DNA from: Acidobacteriota bacterium
Lineage (GTDB): Bacteria > Acidobacteriota > UBA6911
Length of the DNA stretch: 33,142 nucleotides
Direction of reading: 5' to 3'
NCBI GenBank assembly: GCA_017860135.1
Contig: JAFNAG010000008.1
Coordinates: 1 to 33,142 of the forward strand
Part shown: piece by piece, positions 7,868-16,303 of the stretch
How the letters are laid out: each line of letters starts with the position of its first letter
Numbering within the stretch: the stretch's first letter is position 1
Program-made: the position numbers and the translations under genes
Notes under the pieces: generated by a model
Database searches by the model: none
Seen by the model: the letters and a program-made list of their open reading frames with translations, nothing else
Told to the model about the DNA's origin: nothing

Positions 7868-10279
7868 TCAGGCTTGGTCTCGAGGCTCTTTAAAGCCGCA
7901 TTTCCTGTCTTCGCAGTATCGGATCGTCCCCGCGCGCTTGGTTGTCTTTACGAGCGTGTAGGACAGCCCGCATTGCGGGCATGGTTCCGAAACCGGTTTG
8001 TACCAGAGTACGAAATCGCAATCCGGGTAATTGGAGCAGCCGTAGAAAGTTTTGCCGCGCTTGGATTTCCGCTCCACGATTTCACCCCCGCAGCCGCGGG
8101 GACAGGAAACGCCGGTGGATTTGAATTTGATGAACCTGCAGGACGGGTAATCGGCGCATGCCGTGTACTCGCCAAAGCGGCCATGTTTGATCGCCAGGTT
8201 CTTGCCGCACACAGGACATGGCTCGGTGAGCGGTATGTCCTGCTTAACCTCCACGGCGTCGGCTTTTTTCACTATCTTCTTGGTGTTCCGGCAGTCGGGA
8301 TAGCCCGAACAGGCGAGAAACTCCCCGAACCGGCCGCGCTTGAGCACCATTGGCCGGCCGCACTTCTCGCAGGAGATCTCCTGCACTTCAAGCGGGTGCG
8401 CGCCTTCCTCCGCGCCATTTCGGGGAATTTCCCGGGTGTTTTTGCAGTTCGGGTACGCGGAGCAAGCGAGGAACCTTCCGAACTTGCCCCATTTGATCAC
8501 CATTCCGCTGCCGCACTTGTCGCACACCTCGTCGGTCGGGGTTTCCTCGGCTTTGACATCCCTCATGTGCTTTTCGGCATCAGCCAGCCGTTTCGAGAAA
8601 CGCTCGTAAAAGCTGTGCATGGCATCCTGCCAGCGCTCCCGGCCTGACTCGATCCGGTCGAGGTGGTCTTCCATCCGCGCGGTGTATTCGTAATCGAAAA
8701 TCTCCTGGAAGCTCTCGACGAGCAGCCCCACTACCAGCTCGCCTGTTTCGGTGGGGTGGAACCGGCCTTCCAACTTCGCCACATATTCGCGGTCCTGGAT
8801 CGTGCTCAGGATCGAGGCATAGGTGCTCGGCCGGCCGATGCCGCGAGCCTCCAGCGCCTTCACGAGACTCGCCTCGTTGTAACGGGGCGGCGGTTGCGTG
8901 AAGTGCTGCGTAGGAAGCAATGACCTGACCTGGAGGATCTCACCCTCGGAAAGCTCCGGGAGCGCGCCGTCGGTTTCCCCCGCATCCGAATCCGCCTTGA
9001 CCTCCTCCGGCTTTGCTTCCTGATAGACTGCCAGAAACCCTTCGAACTTCAGCACGGACCCCGTCGCCTTGAATTCGACTCTGCCTGCCTCGATGAGCAC
9101 ATCGGTCTGATCGAAAACAGCAGGATTCATCTGCGAAGCGACGAATCTGTGCCAGATCAGTTTGTACAGCCGCCACAAGTCGGATTCGAGGTGATGTTTG
9201 AGTTCCTCCGGAGTCCTCTCGACAGCGGCGGGCCGGATGGCCTCGTGCGCTTCCTGGGCCGTCTTCTTCGACTTGTAGTAGATCGGATGGTGCGGCAGGA
9301 AGGCATCGCCGTAATTGCTTCGAATCAGGTCCCTCACCTCGCTAAGCGCCGTTTCGGAAACCCTGCTGGAGTCCGTGCGCATGTAGGTGATCAGTCCGAC
9401 GGCTCCCTCGCCGCCGATTTCCACGCCTTCATAGAGACGCTGGGCGAGGAGCATGGTTTTTTTGACCGGAAAGTTCAGCCTGCGCGCCGCCTCCTGCTGC
9501 AGAGTGCTGGTGATGAAGGGAGGCACCGGATAGCGCTTCTTTTCGCGCCTGTGGATCTTCCGGACACGAAATACAGCGGTGCCGAGTTCCTCGACAATCG
9601 CCTTCGCCGTCGTGCCGTTGCGCACCTTCCATTTCACACCATCGATGCTGCTTGCCTTGGCGACGAATTCGGGAGGCAGGCAGCCGGCAAGCCGGGCGGA
9701 AAGGTTCCAGTATTCCTCCGACTGGAACGCGCGGATTTCCTGCTCCCTGTCGACAATCATCCGCAATGCGACCGTTTGCACACGGCCCGCGGAGAGGCCG
9801 CGGCGCACCTTGTCCCAGAGCAGAGGACTGATCTTGTAGCCGACGAGCCGGTCAAGGATGCGCCGGGTCAACTGGGCGTCCACCTTATGGCTATTGATTC
9901 TCCCGGGGTGATCGAAGGCCTGGCGGATGGCGTTTTTTGTGATCTCATGAAACAGGACCCGGTAGACATCCCTGCCTCTGCCCTTGAGCTCTTCGGCGAG
10001 GTGCTGACAGATGGCCTCCCCCTCGCGGTCGGGGTCGGCAGCCAGGTAGATCACTTTGATCTTGGCGGCGGCGGCCCGCAGCTCCCGGACTACCTTTTCC
10101 TTGGAGGGGATGATGGCGTAATGGGGTGTAAAGCCCTCGTCGATGTCCACTCCAAGCTTGTTCTTCGGCAGGTCTTTGATGTGGCCCATGGAGGCCTTCA
10201 CATGGAAGCCTGCGCCCAGATACCTCTGGATCGTCTTGGCTTTGGCGGGTGATTCGACAACGACGAGTGCGTTTGGCAT
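7868..10279 (-). CDS. topA: DNA topoisomerase I (type IA)
   Basis: An 803-aa enzyme that relaxes negative supercoils. It begins MPNALVVVESPAKAKTIQRY, the Toprim domain with its catalytic Glu and the DPDREGEAI metal motif. The active-site tyrosine is Y299 in GLITYMRTDSSRVS. GIGRPSTYASI lies in the core. After about residue 590 there are five consecutive C-terminal zinc-ribbon units, four with CxxC...CxxYPxC-like spacing and a last degenerate one (CPQCG...CEDRKCG), more than the three in E. coli. The ATG at 10279 matches the family N-terminus but has no clear ribosome site; an in-frame ATG at 10330 overlaps the dprA stop and would add 17 residues through translational coupling. It lies downstream of dprA, a common pairing. 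Confidence 0.95.
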   Translation of the reverse strand: MPNALVVVESPAKAKTIQRYLGAGFHVKASMGHIKDLPKNKLGVDIDEGFTPHYAIIPSKEKVVRELRAAAAKIKVIYLAADPDREGEAICQHLAEELKGRGRDVYRVLFHEITKNAIRQAFDHPGRINSHKVDAQLTRRILDRLVGYKISPLLWDKVRRGLSAGRVQTVALRMIVDREQEIRAFQSEEYWNLSARLAGCLPPEFVAKASSIDGVKWKVRNGTTAKAIVEELGTAVFRVRKIHRREKKRYPVPPFITSTLQQEAARRLNFPVKKTMLLAQRLYEGVEIGGEGAVGLITYMRTDSSRVSETALSEVRDLIRSNYGDAFLPHHPIYYKSKKTAQEAHEAIRPAAVERTPEELKHHLESDLWRLYKLIWHRFVASQMNPAVFDQTDVLIEAGRVEFKATGSVLKFEGFLAVYQEAKPEEVKADSDAGETDGALPELSEGEILQVRSLLPTQHFTQPPPRYNEASLVKALEARGIGRPSTYASILSTIQDREYVAKLEGRFHPTETGELVVGLLVESFQEIFDYEYTARMEDHLDRIESGRERWQDAMHSFYERFSKRLADAEKHMRDVKAEETPTDEVCDKCGSGMVIKWGKFGRFLACSAYPNCKNTREIPRNGAEEGAHPLEVQEISCEKCGRPMVLKRGRFGEFLACSGYPDCRNTKKIVKKADAVEVKQDIPLTEPCPVCGKNLAIKHGRFGEYTACADYPSCRFIKFKSTGVSCPRGCGGEIVERKSKRGKTFYGCSNYPDCDFVLWYKPVSEPCPQCGLSYTLVKTTKRAGTIRYCEDRKCGFKEPRDQA

Positions 10280-10326
10280 AGGAGGGCGCAAAATATAACC
10301 AGTGTCCAGCGAAAATCCAAGCAAAT

Positions 10327-11463
10327 TCATTCGGGGCGCCGGATTGCCTTGATAAAAAGATTACCCGGCACCTGCCGGATCAGGCCCCGCATCTCCAGAT
10401 GGAGCAGCAGGTTGCTAAGATCCGGTACGCGCATACCGCTGCGCTGCACAATCCTGTCGAACTGGGTCGCCTGATCCACCAGGAGCATGTCGAGAACCCT
10501 GCTCTCCTCCTCGGTCGTGAGTTCGAGTTGCCGCTCCACCGGTGCATGAGCATCCTCTTGAGAAAGGATCCTGTGCCTCACCTCCGCGGGCAGTTCCTCG
10601 ACAATATCGCGCCAGATCTGAACCAGCTTGGCTCCCTGTTTTATCAGGTAGTTTGGGCCAAAACTCTGCGGAGTCGAGAGATTTCCGGGAATCGCGAAAA
10701 CTTCACGATTCTGCTCCATCGCGAGCCGCGCCGTGATCAGGGAACCGCTGTATTCACTGGCCTCCACAATGACCGACCCCAACGAGATGCCGCTGATGAT
10801 CCGGTTCCGCACCGGAAAGTTCTGGGGTGCTGGAGAGGTGCCCGGGGCGAACTCGGAGACAAGCAGGCCGCGTTCCAATATTTTCCGGGTGAGCTGGCGG
10901 TGCTCACGCGGATATACCACGTCAATACCGTTTCCCAGCACCGCAACCGTCCTTCCCCCTGCATCGAGACACCCCTGGTGCGCCGCGGCATCTATGCCCC
11001 GTGCCAGTCCGCTGACGACCACGATTCCTCTCGATGCCAGATCATGGGCAATGCCTCGTCCCACCTGAAGCCCATAATACGTCGGACGCCGCGTGCCCAC
11101 GATGGCGACAGACGGCAGGCCCAGGATGCCCAAATCCCCCTTGCAATAGAGAACCAGGGGAGGATCGTAGATCTCCCTGAGAAGCGCCGGATACCCGTCG
11201 CTGCCCCGGATCAGGATGCGGCACTCCTCGTGATGTGCCCAATCGAAGATCTCCTGCGCCATGGGACGATAACGCCTTGAGCTGATGGCTGATCCGGATT
11301 CCGGTTTGAGCCCGAACGCTGCGAGCTCTGCTGGACTTCTGCACAGGAGTTCAGACAAACGCGGAAACGCATCATGGAGGCTTTGCTGGGCCAACAGCCC
11401 AATTCCCGGGACCAGCGACAACTCAATGGCATCGCGGATCTGGCTGTCTTCGGGTTCTCTCAT
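10327..11463 (-). CDS. dprA: DNA processing protein DprA
   Basis: A 378-aa DprA/Smf protein. An N-terminal helical, SAM-like region with LSLVPGIGLLAQQSLHDAF precedes the Rossmann-like core, which has VAIVGTRRPTYYG, SGLARGIDAAAHQGCLDAGG, AVLGNGIDVVYPREHRQL and EVFAIPGNLSTPQSFGPNYLI. The C-terminal 70 residues (LLVDQATQFDRIVQRSGMRV, then LLLHLEMRGLIRQVPGNLF) form the winged-helix DprA_WH domain. DprA loads RecA on incoming single-stranded DNA during natural transformation and is also kept in many bacteria not known to be competent. The stop overlaps a possible topA start by 4 bp, so the two form an operon. It is divergent from mqnA. Confidence 0.93.
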   Translation of the reverse strand: MREPEDSQIRDAIELSLVPGIGLLAQQSLHDAFPRLSELLCRSPAELAAFGLKPESGSAISSRRYRPMAQEIFDWAHHEECRILIRGSDGYPALLREIYDPPLVLYCKGDLGILGLPSVAIVGTRRPTYYGLQVGRGIAHDLASRGIVVVSGLARGIDAAAHQGCLDAGGRTVAVLGNGIDVVYPREHRQLTRKILERGLLVSEFAPGTSPAPQNFPVRNRIISGISLGSVIVEASEYSGSLITARLAMEQNREVFAIPGNLSTPQSFGPNYLIKQGAKLVQIWRDIVEELPAEVRHRILSQEDAHAPVERQLELTTEEESRVLDMLLVDQATQFDRIVQRSGMRVPDLSNLLLHLEMRGLIRQVPGNLFIKAIRRPE

Positions 11464-11523
11464 AGCCCGGATCCTATCTCCCCCCGCCTGTCGAAGGACA
11501 TTCCAATTTGCTGCAACGCTCTC

Positions 11524-11529
11524 TATAAT
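11524..11529 (+). promoter_or_regulatory. Candidate -10 element of the mqnA promoter
   Basis: A perfect TATAAT lies in the 131-bp divergent gap between dprA and mqnA, about 65 bp before the mqnA start. The -35 region 17 bp upstream (TTCCAA) is a weak match to TTGACA. No mapped transcript supports it. Confidence 0.4.
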
Positions 11530-11594
11530 CCCTTCCTGCGTATTGTTTCCTGTGACCGGCTGTTATTTCCTGGTTTTTTAGGGAGGCCTGGACT

Positions 11595-12404
11595 TTGCGG
11601 CTGAAAATCTCGCTGGTGCACTACCTCAACGCCGCTCCGCTCGGATGGTTTTTCCTGCACGGACCCAAACGCCACCTGTTCGATACCATTCCTTCCTCGC
11701 CGGCAATATGTGCCGACCAGATTTCCGGTGGGGGGGCCGATATCGGCCTGATCCCGAGCATTGAATATCAGAGGATCGATGGACTGTCTGTGATCCCGGG
11801 CGTCGCGATCGCAGCCCGCAACGAAGTGCGCAGCGTCCTTCTGGTCAGGCCGCGCGACAGCACCCGGATTCGAACGGTGGCCCTGGATACGAGCTCACGC
11901 TCCTCGATCGCTCTCCTGAGGCTCCTCCTCGAGACCCACATGGGACTCCGCCCGCGCTATATTCCTCACGAACCCGATGTCGGCGCAATGCTGCGCCAAT
12001 GCGATGCCGCTCTCATCATCGGCGACCCTGCATTGCACTGCTCACCCGATGAATATGCAGTCATGGATCTGGGAGCCGCATGGCAAGGCTGGCAGCGCAC
12101 CCCCTTCGTGTTCTCCTTCTGGGCCTGCGGTGAGAAGATCTCCCGGCAGGCAGGCCTGACGGACCTGTTCCTCGAAGCCAAAGCCTGGGGCGTCGCCAGA
12201 ATGGAGGAAATCGCCGCCTCCTACTCCTGCAGGTTGAACCTGCCGCGCGCATTCCTGGAGAATTACTTGCGATCGAATCTGGACCACAACCTCGGTCCGG
12301 AGCACAAGGAGGGGCTGTCGCGATTCTACCGCCTCGCTTTTGAGGCGAAACTGACCTCGAGAGCCTCCCCGATCCGGTTTGTTGCAGGGGAACCTGAGAA
12401 CTAA
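11595..12404 (+). CDS. mqnA: Chorismate dehydratase (futalosine pathway of menaquinone synthesis)
   Basis: A 269-aa MqnA-family protein with a periplasmic-binding-protein-like fold. Typical features are the N-terminal KISLVHYLNAAPLGW, GGADIGLIPSIEYQRI, the Ser-rich VALDTSSRSSIALLRLLL and AALIIGDPALH. MqnA converts chorismate to 3-enolpyruvoylbenzoate, the entry of the futalosine route to menaquinone. The start is a TTG at 11595 preceded by GGGAGG at about 9 bp; no ATG near the conserved N-terminus fits. No other mqn gene is in the window. Menaquinone would serve the respiratory chain that includes the NuoL/NuoM subunits encoded later. Confidence 0.9.
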   Translation: MRLKISLVHYLNAAPLGWFFLHGPKRHLFDTIPSSPAICADQISGGGADIGLIPSIEYQRIDGLSVIPGVAIAARNEVRSVLLVRPRDSTRIRTVALDTSSRSSIALLRLLLETHMGLRPRYIPHEPDVGAMLRQCDAALIIGDPALHCSPDEYAVMDLGAAWQGWQRTPFVFSFWACGEKISRQAGLTDLFLEAKAWGVARMEEIAASYSCRLNLPRAFLENYLRSNLDHNLGPEHKEGLSRFYRLAFEAKLTSRASPIRFVAGEPEN

Positions 12405-12413
12405 CATAATACT

Positions 12414-12953
12414 TTAAGTATCCGAATCCAACTCCACATTCCAATAGAGAAAATCTCTCCATGCATCTGGAGCAGCCCGAATGCCGATGGTGATGTGGAG
12501 CATGGTGGGGACCCAGGCGGGTTCCTTGGGGCGCCGGATGAGGTGCATTCCCGCTTCGTCAGGGGTTCTTCCACCCTTACGATGGTTGCACTTGAAGCAG
12601 CAGGTGACGATGTTGTCCCAGGTCTTGCTGCCGCCTTTGACTACCGGGATCACGTGGTCAAAGGTGAGGTCCTCGGACGAGCATCGCGTGCCGCAGTACT
12701 GGCAGGTATGCAGGTCTCTGGCGTAGATGTTGGCGCGGCTGAATTTGACATGCCGGAAACGCTTGCGCATGCGCACATACTTGAGGAGGCGCAGCACGCT
12801 CGGCATCCGGATCGTAAAACTGATGCTGCGGATTTCCCGGTCGTACTCTGCCAGCACCTCGACCTTGCCCTGAAAGAGCAGGGTCAGGGCGCGCTTCCAG
12901 TGTACGATGTTGACCGGCTCATAGCTGGCGTTCAATACTAGAGTATGTTCCAT
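12414..12953 (-). CDS. HNH endonuclease family protein
   Basis: A 179-aa protein of a widely conserved bacterial HNH group. The first 75 residues (TLVLNASYEPVNIVHWKRA, GKVEVLAEYD, RMPSVLRLL) form the characteristic N-terminal extension. The HNH zinc fold follows: CQYC at 84-87, DHVIPVVKGG from 99, WDN at 112-114 and CFKCNHRK from 119. H100, N114 and H124 are the expected HNH residues and the two CxxC pairs bind zinc. Housekeeping copies like this are common in several phyla and have no assigned role; a restriction function is not indicated, since no methylase is nearby. It is convergent with mqnA, with a 9-bp gap. Confidence 0.88.
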   Translation of the reverse strand: MEHTLVLNASYEPVNIVHWKRALTLLFQGKVEVLAEYDREIRSISFTIRMPSVLRLLKYVRMRKRFRHVKFSRANIYARDLHTCQYCGTRCSSEDLTFDHVIPVVKGGSKTWDNIVTCCFKCNHRKGGRTPDEAGMHLIRRPKEPAWVPTMLHITIGIRAAPDAWRDFLYWNVELDSDT

Positions 12954-12968
12954 CGGTCATTCGGGTAA

Positions 12969-13079
12969 TCAGCTATTGACAAGCGGCTCCTGATAGCGTT
13001 CGATGAAGTCCTTGCGAAAATGAATCGTATTCTCGTACGGCCGGATTGACAATACCGGACGATTCGAAAGTCGTTCCAT
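12969..13079 (-). CDS. Possible small protein upstream of the HNH gene (36 aa)
   Basis: An ATG at 13079 opens a 36-codon frame ending TGA at 12969-12971, 15 bp before the HNH start on the same strand. The peptide starts MERLSNRPVLSIRPYENTIH and ends ERYQEPLVNS; its mixed composition with spaced aromatic residues looks more protein-like than the random frames around it. No strong ribosome site precedes it and I recognise no family. It could be a leader peptide coupled to the HNH gene, a real small protein or chance. Confidence 0.3.
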   Translation of the reverse strand: MERLSNRPVLSIRPYENTIHFRKDFIERYQEPLVNS

Positions 13080-13268
13080 ATCGATATGTCCAGCCGGCCC
13101 CAGGCCGGGCGCTAAGTGACTGTTATATAAGTGCAAGGAGCCTGATCAGTCAAGAGTTTTCAGCTTGGAGCCCGCAGCTCGTGCGGGGGCAGTCTGCGCG
13201 GGTTGCTCATGCCGGCCGGGATTGCAGCGTGCGCCTGATATTGCCGCCACCGCACGAGGGGGAGTGTC

Positions 13269-14441
13269 ATGAGGGTTCGTCCCGGGATTGAAGTCTTGCT
13301 TGACGAAAGGAAGAATCTGCTGGCCGGCTCTCGCTTGGCGGCGGTAGTTCATCCCGCATCGGTTCTTCCAAGTCTGGAGCACACGGCCGACGCGATTTTC
13401 GCAGATGATTCCCTACATCTCGTCTCGCTGTTCGGGCCGCAGCACGGGGCTCGGGGGGAAAAGCAGGACAACATGGTGGAGTCGCAGTTCTATCGGGACC
13501 CTGACACCCGCTTGCCGGTACATAGTCTCTACAGTGGGACCAGGCGGCCGACGGAGGAGATGCTGTACGACGTCGACGCGCTCATATTCGATCTGCAGGA
13601 TGTCGGCACCCGTGTCTACACTTTCATCCACACAATGGCGTACTGCATGCAGGCGTGTGCCGCGTACGGAAAGAAGATGTTTGTGGCGGACCGGCCGAAC
13701 CCGATCAACGGGCTCAGTCTCGAGGGCAGCCTGCTGGATCCCGAGTTCCGTTCTTTCGTCGGGCTTTATGCCATCCCCATGCGCCACGGAATGACAACCG
13801 GCGAGCTTGCCCTGATGTATAACAGCGAATTCGGCATCGGCTGCGACCTCACCGTGATTTCGATGCAGGGCTGGCGGCGCGGCGACTGGTTCGATCGCTC
13901 GGGGCTGCCGTGGGTGATGCCCTCGCCCAACCTGCCGACACTCGACAGCGCCACCGTCTATCCCGGCATGGTGCTGATCGAAGGAACACTGGTTTCCGAG
14001 GGCAGAGGGACCACCCGTCCATTCGAGCTTGTCGGAGCGCCCTACGTCAATGCGCGGGCTCTGGCGGATGAGTTGAACCGACTTCGCCTCGCGGGCGTTT
14101 ATTTCCGCCCGGTCTATTTCGAGCCGACATTCCAGAAGCATGCCGGCGTAATGTGCGGCGGCGTTCAGGTGCACGTCCGGGATCGGGATGCATTCGAGCC
14201 CTTGCTCACCGGGATTGCCGTCATTTCCACAATCAGGCGCATGCACCCCGATGCATTCCAGTGGCGCCGGCCCCCTTATGAATATGAGACGCGCAGGATG
14301 CCGATCGAGATTCTTTGTGGCGGAAGCCGCATACCGCAGCAGATCGACGCCGGCACCCCGATCGAGGACATACGCCAGAGCTGGCAGGAGGAACTGGAGA
14401 AGTTCCGCCGGCAGCGTGCGCCCTACCTGCTCTATGAGTAA
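13269..14441 (+). CDS. DUF1343 / NamZ-family (GH171) exo-beta-N-acetylmuramidase-like protein
   Basis: A 390-aa DUF1343 protein. Motifs: LFGPQHGARGEKQDN near residue 54, LYSGTRRPTEEML, DLQDVGTRVYTFIHTM, DRPNPINGLSLEG, PMRHGMTTGELA, SPNLPTLDSATVYPG and EGRGTTRPFE at 244-253. Characterised NamZ enzymes remove terminal MurNAc from peptidoglycan fragments. Many family members have a signal peptide; this one starts directly with MRVRPGIEVLLDERKN and looks cytoplasmic, which would fit recycling of imported muropeptides. GGGGGAG lies just before the ATG. The first 50 residues match the family start, so a missed upstream signal peptide is unlikely. It appears monocistronic. Confidence 0.85.
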   Translation: MRVRPGIEVLLDERKNLLAGSRLAAVVHPASVLPSLEHTADAIFADDSLHLVSLFGPQHGARGEKQDNMVESQFYRDPDTRLPVHSLYSGTRRPTEEMLYDVDALIFDLQDVGTRVYTFIHTMAYCMQACAAYGKKMFVADRPNPINGLSLEGSLLDPEFRSFVGLYAIPMRHGMTTGELALMYNSEFGIGCDLTVISMQGWRRGDWFDRSGLPWVMPSPNLPTLDSATVYPGMVLIEGTLVSEGRGTTRPFELVGAPYVNARALADELNRLRLAGVYFRPVYFEPTFQKHAGVMCGGVQVHVRDRDAFEPLLTGIAVISTIRRMHPDAFQWRRPPYEYETRRMPIEILCGGSRIPQQIDAGTPIEDIRQSWQEELEKFRRQRAPYLLYE

Positions 14442-14458
14442 TGCAATGTTTTTGCATT
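14440..14458 (+). terminator. Weak hairpin at the end of the NamZ-like gene
   Basis: AATGCAA, a 5-nt TGTTT loop and TTGCATT form a 7-bp AT-rich stem overlapping the TAA stop. There is no downstream T-tract, so it may be a transcript-end stem or chance. Confidence 0.25.
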
Positions 14459-14536
14459 CCCCAGTCCTGAATTCCATCCCGGATCATGTAGAATGGGCAC
14501 GGTCAGGGGCCTGAAGTCTGATCATTGGAGACGACA

Positions 14537-15109
14537 ATGCCATCGAATCGAGAAGCGGCATGGGAACTCCTTGCCGAGTTCACGAAGAGCGACAGCCTGC
14601 GCAAGCACGCTCTTGCAGTGGAAACGCTCATGCGGGCGTATGCAGCCAAATACGGGGAGGATGCAGAGACCTGGGGGATCGTCGGGTTGCTGCATGACTT
14701 TGACTATGAAATGTACCCGACGATGCCCGACCATCCCACCAAAGGGGCCGAGGTCTTGCGGCAGCGCGGCTACCCGGAGGAAATCGTGTATGCGATTTCT
14801 TCGCACGTGGGCGCAATGCAGTTGCCCCGCCACAATCTGCTGTGCAAGGCGATTCACGCCTGCGACGAACTGGCGGGGTTTCTGATCGCAAGCGCGCTCG
14901 TGCGGCCTGGCAAGTCGATCCTCGGAATGGAGTCCAAGTCGGTGCGCAAGAAGCTGAAGGACAAGGCGTTTGCGCGGGCGGTCAACCGGGAAGATATCTA
15001 TCACGGAGCCGAGGAACTCGGTGTCGATCTGGACGAGCACATCACGTTCTGCATCCGGGCTCTGGAATCGAACGCATCGGCACTGGGGCTGGACGGATCG
15101 CAAGGATAG
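14537..15109 (+). CDS. HD-domain phosphohydrolase
   Basis: A 190-aa compact HD-superfamily protein. Metal-binding residues are visible: H24 in RKHALAVE, the H53-D54 pair in GLLHDFDYE, H66 and H90 (ISSHVG), and D110 in HACDELAG. It matches a group of stand-alone HDIG-type hydrolases of unassigned substrate; nucleotides or phosphate esters are the usual substrates of the superfamily. The ATG at 14537 is preferred over an in-frame TTG at 14525 because GGAG at 14527-14530 is well placed. It lies 94 bp before the kinase/deaminase fusion on the same strand, so the two may share a transcript and a role in nucleotide metabolism. Confidence 0.8.
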   Translation: MPSNREAAWELLAEFTKSDSLRKHALAVETLMRAYAAKYGEDAETWGIVGLLHDFDYEMYPTMPDHPTKGAEVLRQRGYPEEIVYAISSHVGAMQLPRHNLLCKAIHACDELAGFLIASALVRPGKSILGMESKSVRKKLKDKAFARAVNREDIYHGAEELGVDLDEHITFCIRALESNASALGLDGSQG

Positions 15110-15203
15110 CGTTGAGAGACGAATCCCGCGGTTCAGATCCGGGCGCCGAACGGGCAGTCCCGCCGGAACTGGCGGATCGCAGGGACAAGGATAAAGTAAA
15201 GAT

Positions 15204-16202
15204 ATGATCATCGGACTGACGGGAAGGAACGCAGCCGGCAAGACCGAAATTGCTCAATATCTCATCAATCGCGGGTTTGTATACTATTCGCTCGCGGATG
15301 AGATTCGCGAGGAAGCGAAGCGGCGCGGCGTGGAAGTCTCACGGGACGTGCTGATCGAACTGGGAAACGGGCTGCGTGCGAAGTTTGGGCCGGGAGTGCT
15401 GGCAGAGCGTATGCTGCCGCGACTCGGGCATGACAGGAATTATGTCGTGGATTCAATCCGCAATCCTTACGAGGTAGAAGCGCTCAGGCGCCGCAGAGAC
15501 TTTGTTCTGATGGCGGTCGAGGCCGGCCAGGCCGTCCGCTTTGACCGCAGCCGGCTCCGGGCGAGGGAAGGGGCGGCGTTCCGTCTCGATCAGTTCGTCC
15601 TGGAGGAGCAGCGGGAACTCAGCAGCGACGACCCCGCGGCCCAGCAGCTGCTCGCCACCCATGAGATGGCAGGCATCGTGGTCAACAACGACGGGTCCTT
15701 GGAAGAGCTGCACAAAACCCTGGACGACCTGTTGCCGGCGCTCATGAGCAATTTCGACCGGCCGGATTGGGACGAGTATTTTCTGAGCATCGCCAGGGTT
15801 GTCGCCTCACGCAGCAATTGCATGAAGCGCAAGGTTGCGGCCATCATTGTGCGGGACCGGCGCGTGATTTCCACCGGCTATAACGGCACACCGCGCGGGG
15901 CCCGGAACTGCAATGAAGGCGGGTGCCCGCGGTGTAACAGCATGGCGGAGAGCGGCACGTCCCTGGAGGATTGCCTCTGCTGCCACGGCGAGGAAAACGC
16001 CATCACCCAGGCGGCGTATCACGGAATCAGCCTCAAGGGGTCTACGCTGTACACGACATTCGCCCCATGCCTGCTCTGCACAAAGATGATCATCAACAGC
16101 GGCGTCGCGGAAGTGGTTTACAACCAGGATTATCCGCTCAATGAGCGCGCCTTGGCGCTCCTGCAGGAATGCGGAGTCACGCTGCGCAAGCACAGTGTCT
16201 GA
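15204..16202 (+). CDS. P-loop nucleoside-monophosphate-kinase-like / deoxycytidylate deaminase fusion
   Basis: A 332-aa two-domain protein. Residues 1-185 resemble a small P-loop kinase of the dephospho-CoA/NMP kinase type: Walker A GRNAAGKT at 7-14, YYSLADEIREEAKRRG, and DSIRNPYEVEAL. Residues about 190-332 are a dCMP deaminase: VASRSNCMKRKVAAIIVRD, STGYNGTPRGARNCNEGGC, HGEENAI with H261 and catalytic E263, and APCLLC with C289 and C292, the zinc ligands. dCMP deaminase makes dUMP for thymidylate synthesis. The fused layout occurs in fungal dCMP deaminases and in phage-defence deaminases (AvcD/DCD type), where the P-loop domain is regulatory. This protein is shorter than those. Housekeeping is the default reading. 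Confidence 0.88.
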   Translation: MIIGLTGRNAAGKTEIAQYLINRGFVYYSLADEIREEAKRRGVEVSRDVLIELGNGLRAKFGPGVLAERMLPRLGHDRNYVVDSIRNPYEVEALRRRRDFVLMAVEAGQAVRFDRSRLRAREGAAFRLDQFVLEEQRELSSDDPAAQQLLATHEMAGIVVNNDGSLEELHKTLDDLLPALMSNFDRPDWDEYFLSIARVVASRSNCMKRKVAAIIVRDRRVISTGYNGTPRGARNCNEGGCPRCNSMAESGTSLEDCLCCHGEENAITQAAYHGISLKGSTLYTTFAPCLLCTKMIINSGVAEVVYNQDYPLNERALALLQECGVTLRKHSV

Positions 16203-16269
16203 GCGTCCGGAACTGGAACTTGGAGCTTTGAGCCGCTCCGCAAGGCCGCTGGCATAATCCGCAATAAAA

Positions 16270-16292
16270 AGGGGCCGGATCTCCCGGCCCCT
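16270..16292 (-). terminator. Rho-independent terminator of the sigma operon
   Basis: AGGGGCCGG (16270-16278), a 5-nt loop and CCGGCCCCT (16284-16292) form a perfect 9-bp GC-rich stem. The A-tract at 16265-16270 becomes a U-tract right after the stem on minus-strand transcripts, so it ends the operon at 16339-18687. It lies between convergent genes; on the plus strand it lacks a T-tract but may still help stop transcription of the deaminase gene. Confidence 0.8.
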
Positions 16293-16303
16293 GCTGTCCG
16301 CAC

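Noticed and set aside
9149-10252. 367-codon plus-strand open frame
   Set aside because: Antisense shadow of topA with no domain of its own.
13413-14477. 354-codon minus-strand open frame
   Set aside because: Antisense to the well-supported NamZ/DUF1343 gene.
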